Source: Chrysochromulina parva
Lineage: Eukaryota > Haptophyta > Prymnesiales > Chrysochromulinaceae
Assembly: GCA_002887195.1 (NCBI GenBank)
Contig: PJAB01000191.1
Span: forward strand, 1 to 35,092
DNA length: 35,092 nucleotides
Direction of reading: 5' to 3'
The translations under genes were made by a program, and so were the position numbers. Shown here in pieces: positions 9,801-16,700 of the stretch. The notes beneath the pieces are model-generated. The model was not told the origin of the DNA and made no database searches. It saw nothing but the letters and a program-made list of their open reading frames with translations. The stretch's first letter is position 1; each line of letters opens with the position of its first letter.

Positions 9801-11037
9801 GACGGCACCGTCGGCGCGGCCGGCGCCGACGAAACCGACGAAACCGTCGAAGGTGCTGCTCTGGACGACGACGACGACGACGCGCTCGCCGGCGGCGCTG
9901 CTGCTGCTGAGAAGGAAGCTGCCGAGGGCCCATCCGTGCTCGGCTCGGCCGCGGCCGCTCGCGCGGACGCCGGCGCCAACGCGGCAGCACAGGGCGCCGC
10001 GGCGCTCCCGACGACGCTCTGGGGCAGCGCCTCGGCCTCGGCGTCGTGTTGGGCGTCGCTATCGCCCATGCCGCTCGCACCCTCGCCGCTGCTGCCTCCG
10101 CCACCTCCGCCTCCGTCTCGGCCGCCGTCCACGTCGGTAGCCTCCGCGCTGGATTGGGTCGTGTCGCCACCGCCACCGCTGCCGCCGCTGCCGCCGCTGC
10201 CGCTGCCGCTGCTGCTGCTGCTGCTCCTGCTGCTGCTGCCGCCGCCGCTCGCAGCCGCTGCTGCGGCGGACGTGCCCGCGGCCACGCCACTAGACTTGTC
10301 CTTGGCGGCAGCCTTGGTGGTCTTGGTGGTCTGCTTCTTGCTCTGTTTGCCGCCCGCCTTGGCGCTACTCGCGGGCTGCTTCGCCTTCGGGTCCTTCTCT
10401 TCCATGAGCATGAGCTCAAGCGCCGCCTGGTTCGCACCGAGGCGGGTCGGGAGCGCTGTGGTGAGCACTTGCATGCCAGGCAGGTCATCAGTGGCAATCA
10501 ACGTACCTGGTTCGCGCGCTCGTTGGCTGACTTGACCGCCTGCTCTTCTGCCGCGCGCCGCTTGATCTCGTCCTCCGTCGCGCCAATGTCGGCCAGCCTG
10601 GCCGGCTGCTGCTGCTGCTGCTGCTTTGGCTTGCGGGCGCCTGCGCGCGGGCGAGAGAGGCGAAGCGCATTCACGGTCAGCGCCACGCCAAGTGGACAGG
10701 GTGCTCGGCTGCTCGTCGAAGGCTCCGTGCGGCGGCCGGCCGACGCCGCGGCACGCAGCACGTGGCGAGCAGCGCGTGGCGAGCAGCACGGACCCGACGA
10801 CCCCTTGCTCAGCTGCGCCGCTCCACCGGCGCTGCCATCGGTGCCAGCACAACCTCCGGTGGGCTTGGAGGTTGGAGGGAAGGTTGGGTAGCCACCAAAG
10901 AGGAAGGTGGTCGCGACGCCGCGGCCGAGGCCGTCGTGGAAGTGGCCCGGGAGCTCAGCGTAGCCGCTGCCACCTTGTCGCTGCGCGGCCGGCTTCGAGC
11001 TGCCGCCACCATCCGCGGGCTGCTCGCTCCCGCTCAT
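2284..11037 (-). CDS. Giant TRF4-type non-canonical poly(A)/nucleotidyl transferase, four exons
   Basis: The model joins 11037-10507, 10426-7998, 7774-4273 and 4044-2284. All phases fit and give about 2,740 aa. The catalytic core starts near residue 2100 with a LHLEIMEY helix typical of TRF4/PAPD5 proteins. The nucleotidyltransferase motif GSRSTGLALSSSDMD follows (GS at 2157-2158, Asp 2169 and 2171), with the third Asp in VDITI (near 2228). The PAP-associated region includes PLVLVLKTF and NDPYTGGISSYC. Such enzymes add A or other nucleotides to RNA 3' ends, usually in the nucleus. The roughly 2,100 residues before the core are Ala/Gly/Ser/Pro-rich, with poly-Gln, poly-Ala, a KKKKNK basic cluster and many duplications; a charged helical stretch bridges the exon 1-2 junction. 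The ATG at 11037 is the best start seen, but an upstream exon is possible. A further intron near 10808-10641 cannot be excluded, since a C/T-rich tract and CGCGCAG precede 10640. Confidence 0.8.
4045..4272 (-). other. Intron 3 of the nucleotidyltransferase gene (228 bp), 10-bp minisatellite
   Basis: The donor is GGCGCAG|GTGAGA and the acceptor CGCGCAG|CTCTAC, phase 0. It joins SARWVGASAQ to LYGSRSTG and so rebuilds the conserved nucleotidyltransferase strand. Almost the whole intron is a degenerate array of CACTGATTGC, CACTGAGTGC, CGCTGAGTGC and related units. Confidence 0.9.
4490..4528 (-). repeat. 12-bp coding repeat (CGSS)
   Basis: CACGAGGAACCG (plus-strand notation) is repeated three to four times and encodes a CGSSCGSSCGSS tract upstream of the catalytic core. 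Confidence 0.85.
4712..4805 (-). repeat. GMQGP/GMQPGMQ coding repeat
   Basis: CTGCATGCCTGG-type units (plus-strand notation) of 12-21 bp are reiterated. They encode a Gly-Met-Gln-Pro-rich tract in the nucleotidyltransferase protein. Confidence 0.85.
5225..5405 (-). repeat. CAG/CTG repeat tract encoding poly-Gln with His
   Basis: Long CTG runs on the plus strand give Gln tracts with interspersed His and Ala in the minus-strand protein. Such trinucleotide tracts are prone to length change. Confidence 0.9.
5859..5978 (-). repeat. 60-bp coding tandem duplication
   Basis: AGCTGGGACGCGCTCG starts at 5861 and again at 5921, with the following 40 bp nearly identical. It encodes a duplicated SSAQNGAH-SASQLP block. 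No dispersed 19-bp element is present between the copies. Confidence 0.85.
6695..6790 (-). repeat. 24-bp coding minisatellite (SAVSGTAS)
   Basis: Three full copies and one partial start at 6695, 6719, 6743 and 6767, almost identical. They encode repeated octapeptides in the nucleotidyltransferase protein. Confidence 0.9.
7135..7208 (-). repeat. Direct repeat with internal 19-bp element, copy A
   Basis: A 26-bp unit at 7135-7160 is repeated at 7183-7208 (22 of 26 identical). Between them lies cgcc followed by gtggtgagcacttgcatg. The 48-bp period keeps the frame. Confidence 0.85.
7775..7997 (-). other. Intron 2 of the nucleotidyltransferase gene (223 bp), minisatellite-filled
   Basis: The donor is TCCAAAGG|GTGAGG and the acceptor CTCGAGTCCCAG|TACGAC, phase 2. 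An acceptor 6 nt upstream (CTCGAG|TCC) would also keep the frame. The donor side holds several CACTGATTGC-like units; the acceptor side holds 12-bp AATTAGGGAGGC units (plus-strand notation) and a 98-bp duplication. TCGAGTCC occurs at both exon-intron borders. Confidence 0.8.
7776..7953 (-). repeat. 98-bp tandem duplication of an intron 3' end, with 12-bp subrepeats
   Basis: In plus-strand notation, TGGGACTCGAGAGCAGCG starts at 7776 and again at 7874, followed in both by GTGTACCTTGGCAGTCC and AATTAGGGAGGC subrepeats (about five in copy 1, fewer in copy 2). The AG used as acceptor in the copy next to the exon is AC in the other copy. Confidence 0.85.
8790..8860 (-). repeat. Duplicated GAGHNSD block with inner FVKG repeat
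   Basis: GTCGGAGTTGTGCCCCGCGCC occurs near 8792 and 8840; between them CTTGACGAAATTC occurs twice. A related CTTGACGAAACTC is found again near 8988, giving a second FVKG peptide. Confidence 0.75.
8888..8977 (-). repeat. Direct repeat with internal 19-bp element, copy B
   Basis: A 33-bp unit at 8888-8920 is repeated at 8945-8977 (30 of 33 identical), encoding APSTDAAWNVVV twice. The spacer carries gtggtgagcacttgcatg. Period 57 bp, in frame. Confidence 0.9.
9027..9120 (-). repeat. Direct repeat with internal 19-bp element, copy C
   Basis: A 31-bp unit at 9027-9057 is repeated without mismatch at 9090-9120. The 32-bp spacer begins tgagcacttgcatgc. Period 63 bp, in frame. The perfect identity suggests this is the most recent event of the set. 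Confidence 0.9.
10426..10515 (-). repeat. Direct repeat with internal 19-bp element, copy D (at an intron)
   Basis: CCTGGTTCGC (plus-strand notation) occurs at 10426-10435 and 10506-10515, exactly at the two ends of intron 1. The element gtggtgagcacttgcatgc lies between them. The 80-bp period is not a multiple of three, and the inserted length is removed by splicing. Confidence 0.85.
10427..10506 (-). other. Intron 1 of the nucleotidyltransferase gene (80 bp)
   Basis: The donor is GCGAACCAG|GTACGT and the acceptor GCGAACCAG|GCGGCG, phase 0. The exon end is thus repeated at the intron end, and the repeat period (80) equals intron length. The intron contains TTGATTGCCACTGATGACC after the donor and one copy of the 19-bp dispersed element. 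Confidence 0.8.
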
Positions 11038-11602
11038 GAGCACCTGCGTGCGGTCAGCGCAGGAGCCGATTGTTGAGAGCGGCGCGCGAGCGCGCGCGCG
11101 AGCATGCGGGCACCAGAGGCCATGCTGAGCTCAGGCAGCAGTGGGCATGCGCGCGGTTGGCACAGGAGCAGATTTCTCACCTCGACAAGCCCACCGGCGA
11201 GACACAGGGCTCGCCGCTTCTCTCCTGGGCGAGGGCAAAAGCAATCGGCAATCGTCTGTGGAACTTCGAGACGAAGCAATCCGGCTCATCGGCGTGCGCA
11301 TAAACTCTCGGAAGGTGGGAAGGGCAGGCACAGAGGGTGTTCCAGGAGACTCCTTTGGCTCCTTTTAATTGTCTATTTCACCTCCAGAATGTAGTTCGTC
11401 CCGGCTCCCCCCCCACCCCGGAAGGTGTCTTCAAAGCGGAAGGCCGAGGGATGGCCGGGGGGCGAGCGTCCGTGTGACGGACCAGTGCCATTTCTAGTTG
11501 TCCGTTTTTATGAACCGTGTTGACAAATCCGTTCCGTGGGGGCACATTCGCGTAGATTGCTTTCCTAATTGCCACTTCGCAAGAACCAATCTCCGACGAA
11601 CG
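11038..11602. promoter_or_regulatory. Divergent 5' interval between nucleotidyltransferase and UROD genes
   Basis: Both flanking genes are transcribed outward from this 565-bp interval, so it should hold both promoters. It contains an alternating GC/CG stretch near 11080-11105 and less GC-rich patches near 11360-11390 and 11490-11530. No TATA box or other core element was identified with confidence. Confidence 0.5.
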
Positions 11603-12766
11603 ATGACCATGGCCCGGCTGCAATCGGCCCCTATGGCTCTGCTGCTTCCGCTGCTGCTCGTGCTGCTCGTGGACGTGGGCGCGGCGCTCTCGACCGCCAC
11701 CGCGCTGCGCAACGACCTCATGGTGCGCGCGGCACGCGGTGAGGCCACCGAGAAGACGCCCGTGTGGCTCTTCCGTCAGGCGGGCCGCCATCTGCCCGAG
11801 TACAACGAGTACAAGAGGAGTACGGGCAAAAGCTTCCTCGAGCTGCTGCGGAGTCCGACGGACGTCGCCGAGTGCACCATGCAGCCCGTGCGCCGCTACA
11901 ACGTTGACGCCGCCATCCTCTTCTCTGACATCCTCGTCGTCGCCGAGGCCATGGGCATCAACGTCGAGATGCCCGGCGGCAAGGGCATCCTCGTGACGAA
12001 CCCGATGAGCTCGCCCGCGGACTTGGCGCGCCTGACCCTGCCCGCCGACGCGGCCGCCGCCAAGGCGCTCGTCGAAGCCGAGCTCGCGCACGTGCTCGCG
12101 GCGGTACGGCTGATTCTGGAGAGTCTCGATGGCAAGGTGCCTCTCATTGGCTTCTCAGCCGCGCCCTGGACGCTCTTCTACTACATGGTGGGCGGCTCGT
12201 CCAAAAAGGGGCAGGGGAACGGCGAGCGTTGGCTCGCCGAGCACCCGGGCGAGTCGGCCAAGGTGCTCGATGCCCTCGAGCGCATCGTGGTGGAGTATCT
12301 CTCCCTGCAGGCGGCGAACGGCGCGCATATGCTGCAGCTCTTCGAGGCGATGGGCGAGTTCATCACGCCCCCTGCCTTCGAGCAGCACGCGCTGCCGCGC
12401 ATGCGCTCCATCGCCGCGCAGCTCAAGGCGCGCCACCCGAACGTGCCGCTCATGGTCTTCCCCAGAGGCGCCGCGTACGCGCTGCCCGCATTAGGCAAGT
12501 GCGGCTTCGACGTGCTCACGCTCGACAGCACCGCGGACTGGGCGACGGTGCGCTCGAGCCTGCCACCCGTGTGCCTGCAGGGCGCCTTCGACCCGAAGCT
12601 CCTCGTCGACGGCTCTGAGGCCGAGGTGCGTGCAGCCACCAAGGCGATGCTGGATGCCCTCGGAGGCCAAAAGCTGATCGCCAACCTCATGGAGGGCCTC
12701 TCAGGCAAAGAGAAGCCCGAGCTCGTGAGCGCCTTTGTGGACGCCGTGCATGCGTACGAGCAGTGA
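11603..12766 (+). CDS. UROD: Uroporphyrinogen decarboxylase with N-terminal signal peptide
   Basis: This enzyme removes four carboxyl groups from uroporphyrinogen III to make coproporphyrinogen III in heme and chlorophyll synthesis. From the ATG at 11603 the protein is 387 aa. Family signatures are clear: [11 protein letters not shown] (57-67), the catalytic Asp in ILFSDIL (Asp109), [16 protein letters not shown], and LQGAFDP. Residues 1-28 form a signal peptide with the hydrophobic run [12 protein letters not shown]. Only about seven residues separate it from the conserved enzyme start, so a separate transit peptide is hardly present. The usual NLGHG motif near the C-terminus reads NLMEG (361-365). 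An in-frame ATG at 11510 would add 31 residues and bury the signal peptide; I prefer 11603. No intron is needed. The divergent neighbour is the nucleotidyltransferase gene. Confidence 0.92.
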   Translation: MTMARLQSAPMALLLPLLLVLLVDVGAALSTATALRNDLMVRAARGEATEKTPVWLFRQAGRHLPEYNEYKRSTGKSFLELLRSPTDVAECTMQPVRRYNVDAAILFSDILVVAEAMGINVEMPGGKGILVTNPMSSPADLARLTLPADAAAAKALVEAELAHVLAAVRLILESLDGKVPLIGFSAAPWTLFYYMVGGSSKKGQGNGERWLAEHPGESAKVLDALERIVVEYLSLQAANGAHMLQLFEAMGEFITPPAFEQHALPRMRSIAAQLKARHPNVPLMVFPRGAAYALPALGKCGFDVLTLDSTADWATVRSSLPPVCLQGAFDPKLLVDGSEAEVRAATKAMLDALGGQKLIANLMEGLSGKEKPELVSAFVDAVHAYEQ

Positions 12767-12826
12767 GCGCCGTGCCGAGCGCCTTTGTGGACGCCGTGCA
12801 CGCGTACGAGCAGTGAGCGCCGTGCC
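12727..12826 (+). repeat. 50-bp tandem duplication spanning the UROD stop codon
   Basis: GAGCGCCTTTGTGGACGCCG starts at 12727 and again at 12777, and the 50-bp units differ at one base. Each includes the last codons and the TGA stop, so the transcript's 3' UTR carries an untranslated copy of the C-terminal codons. Confidence 0.95.
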
Positions 12827-13779
12827 GAGCCTGGTGCGCCGTGAGCGGAGTGCGAGCGCAGAGGGTGGCCCGCGCGAACGCGTCGCGTTGGGCACTCTCG
12901 ACTTCACCGCGGCGGTTACATCTCTCGACGGGGCCCAAGGCGAGCGGGTGTATGAGTATGAGTCGTAGCGATGTCGACAACGCGACGCCACGAGTCACGA
13001 GGGTCGAGGCCTTGTCACGCGTCTCGCCGGGCTTCCCGCCGCGCGCGATCACCTGCGCCGGGGCGTCGACCGTAGTTCCTCTCGTCCATAGTCCACTCGT
13101 GTCGCCCCTGTCCGATTCCCCATCCTGTCCCGTCCCCGCCGCCCGCCCCTGGTCGGGTCCGGGTAGCGCTCGGTCCGGTCAGCGCCTGCATTCAGTGGCC
13201 CGACATGCACGACAGGTGCGTATAGGGAGAGGGCCATATCGAAAAAACACATTGCCCACTTCCCACTTTGTGGGTCACCATTCCCGATTCCGTTCCCCGA
13301 AACTCAAATCTTTGTTATGTAAATGTAACATTCTCACATTCTCAGAATCTCGGATGCCACGCGTCCCGGCGGTTCCAGGTAACGAATTGGTGGGCTCAAG
13401 CCTGTTTCGTTACCTGGAAACGTCCTACCGGTACCCGGGGCCGCGTAGAGGCAACTGCTCTCTCGTCGCAACGCCCTGGCGGCGTCGTTCCTTGCGTCAA
13501 CCTTGCTCCTGCGCGCAGTTTTTGTGTCGATGTGTCCCACACACACTCCCTCCCTGGTCATGCTCATCAATCCCCTATTGAGGCTACACCTTTGCGGTCC
13601 TGCCGGTTTAGTACCGCGACTCGACAGAAGTTCCTATTCTTTGCCTTCGCGGAGATTGGTGCCCGCGATCACGCACCTTGGGAATCTATTTTCTTGAGAT
13701 CCACAAAACTTGTTTCGATTTGGGTTCATCAACCCGAGCGAAAACGAAGGTGCAGAGGCGTTCGCCTAAGGGGTACTAA
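12767..13779. promoter_or_regulatory. Intergenic region upstream of the receptor-like kinase
   Basis: This 1-kb interval separates two plus-strand genes. Its first 60 bp are the second copy of the UROD-end duplication. From about 13235 the base composition becomes clearly less GC-rich, which is unlike the coding DNA around it and fits a promoter and 5' UTR. It includes a perfect inverted repeat at 13373-13419. Open frames in it show no domain. Confidence 0.5.
13373..13419. repeat. 14-bp perfect inverted repeat, 19-nt loop
   Basis: TTCCAGGTAACGAA at 13373-13386 is the exact reverse complement of TTCGTTACCTGGAA at 13406-13419. It lies about 360 bp upstream of the kinase start codon. It could form an RNA stem-loop or bind a dimeric factor; its role is unknown. 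Confidence 0.85.
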
Positions 13780-16700
13780 ATGGTGACCGGCTTCCTTGGG
13801 CCGCTCCTGCTCAGCCAGACATCGCCGCCTGTCGGCACGTGGTGCTCGAATGCTCTAAACAGCGGCGCGTTCTACTCGAACGGCTTACCCGTGCCTTGCA
13901 GCTACTTCACGACGTTGCCCACGATGTGCGCTTCTTTTAATGTCTCGCGAACCAATTGCCCAGTCGCATGCGGCACATGTCCGCCCCCTTCGCCCGCCCC
14001 TCCGGGCTTCATCGTTCGTTGCACGAACTTGTGCTCGCTCTTCCCACTCGCGGGCTCCGACGGCTCGTGCTCCGACGGTGGCCCGGGCGCCGAGTTTACT
14101 CAGTGCGTTCTTGGTGACGATTGCGCCGACTGCGGTCCTCGGTACGTCGGGGTTCCGCCGCCCCTTCCCCCCCGTGCACCGCCCCCTTCTCGGCCCCCAA
14201 AGCCGCCGCCGCGCGCACCGCCGCCCCCGGCGGCACCTCCGGCGCCGCCAATGCAGCCGCAGCTGGACCAGGGCGAGTGCGCCATCATCTACGTCAAGCA
14301 CGACGACCCCGATGACTTCGCGCTCGTGCTCTTCGATCACCTGTTCCCTGGTGACAAGATCTTCGTGACCGACAACTCGTACTTGACTGGCTGTTCCGAC
14401 ACATGCTTCTATTCCTCCGATGGCGACTGCCAGGACGGCGGCCCCGGCTCCGAGTTTTTCTATTGCACACGCGGTACCGATTGCACGGATTGTGGCCCTC
14501 GCCCCCCGGCGTTCAGCACTGGCGAGACCCACCTGACGTACACAGCCCCCACGTTCAAGCCAGCCGGCAGCGTCCTCACTTTCGCTCAGTTTACGGGCCC
14601 TTCACTTTTCCTGTCTTCCTTTGATGACCTCATCGTCTACCGTGGCACGCTAGCCAGCCCACAAATGCTGTGCGGCTTCTGCAACCGCGCTTCGCCCGCG
14701 ACTGTTGCAGGCTACGACTGTGGGTTCTCAAACATCCCGGGCTACGCCACCCAGCCCCGTGCCGTCTGGAATCTGTTCCACAACTTCACCAACCCCGTGA
14801 ACGAGCCGGGCTATTTCGATCAGTGGATTTACGACACGCGCCCCGCCGTGCTCACCAGCACTGGTGGCCTTGGAGCCGCCGCCCCCATGCAAGGCTCCCG
14901 TGAGTCGCTGCTGGCGGCCATGGGGCAGCGCAGCAACTGGTTTGCGAGCAACACGCTCTGGATCCCCATGAACGAGGTCATCCCCGCGGCTGGATACAGC
15001 ATCACCAACCTCCCCCCGTCGCGGCCGCCCCCGAGCCCGATGACCCCCCAGCCCAAGATGCCGCCGTCGCCGCCCGCTCCCCCTAGGCCACCCCCGAGAC
15101 CACCGGCGGCGCCGCCTCCGCCGCCGCTGATGCCGGGCGACTGCCTCTTCACCGCCATCGTCACGGACAATCCTGACAATTTCGGCCTGCTCCTCTTCAA
15201 AACGCTCGGCTACTCGGAGACGATCTACGTGACCGACGACAACTGGCTCTCGCCCACCGGCCCGTTCGCGCTCAACCCTCTAGAGCCCCACCTCACCTTC
15301 CGGTCCGCGACGAACGGCGACGGCAGGGACTTGCCTCCGGGCACGGTGCTCCAGGCGCGGAACTTCACCGGCGGCATCCTCCAGGCCAGCGACCTCGGCG
15401 ATCAGCTGATCGCGTACGTGGGCAACACGTCCAGCCCAACCTTCCTGTGCGCCATCGACAACACCGTAGAACAGTGGTTCGTCCCAAACCCCGAAGCTTG
15501 CTTCGAGACGTGCCTCTGGGCCTCCGACGGCGACTGCGATGACGGCGGCCCCGGCAGCGAGTTTACCGGCTCGTGCTCCCTCGGCACCGACTGCACTGAC
15601 TGCGGCACGCGTGATCTGTCGGCACTTCCGGCGGATCGCTCGTATCTCCCAAACACCCTCGTGGACGGCTACAGTGAGGTGAGCTATGGGCACTACGACA
15701 ACCTCGCGTACCGGGGCGGCTACGCCCCAGCCGGTCAGCTCGACTTCAACGTCACCCGCGCCGGCACCGTCCCGCAACTGCGGCGGGCGATCACCCGGGC
15801 TAGCAACTGGCTCGCCAGCAACGCGCTCGGCAACCTTGCGAGCTTCGTCATTCCCTCGTTCGAGATCTACCCCGATCCGCCCTCCATGCCGCCCAATCCG
15901 CCCTCGTCGCCGCCCTTGCCGCCCTCGCCGCCCTCGGCGCCGCCGCGTTCGCCGCCGCCGCCCCGCCCCCCCTCGCCGCCCCCTCCCGCCGGCCCCCCTT
16001 TCAGCGCCACCACCCTCGTTTGCTTCAATGAGTGCTCTAATTATCTGGGGTCTTTGGCCTCCGACGGCAGCTGCGACGACGGCGGCCCCGGCGCCGAGTT
16101 CAACCAGTGCACTCCCGGTTATGATTGCGAAGACTGCGGCCCTCGCTCTCGTCCTGCGTGCGATGCGGGAACTACCTGTGGCATGTGCTTGATGGCTGAG
16201 ACCAGCAACTGCCCAACCGCGGCCGCCATTGCCCTCCTGCCGATCTGCCGCGACCCCAACGGCGGTGGCTGCAGCGAGGCGTGCGCCTATGCATCCGACG
16301 GCTTCTGCGACGACGGCGGTCCCGGCGCCGAGTACACCTTATGCAATCTCGGCACCGACTGCACCGACTGCGGCTTTCGTGCACCCAGCCCACTACCCTT
16401 CGGCGCGCGCTGCCGCGGCACTGGCCTCTGCGGCACGAACGCCAACCTCAACAACTGCCCCAGCGGACCGGGGGTCAACTTCAACGATGTCTACCGCATG
16501 GCCTACCGGATGCTGCCCTCCCCGCCGCCCTTGCCGCCGCCGCCGCCGCCCTTGCCGCCGCCGCCTCCCTCGCCGCCGCCGGTCGGCTGCACGAACACCG
16601 CCGCGTACAACTACCGCCCCTTTGCCGTCGTCGACGACGGCTCGTGCCTCATCGGCGGATGCACCGACTCGCGCTTCCCAGCCCAGTACAACCCGGCGGC

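Noticed and set aside
12777..12826. A second UROD gene fragment (pseudogene)
   Set aside because: It is only the second unit of a 50-bp tandem duplication of the last codons and stop, not an independent gene copy.
13268..13786. A 172-codon plus-strand open frame before the kinase
   Set aside because: It overlaps the kinase start in another phase and the inverted repeat, and shows no conserved motif.
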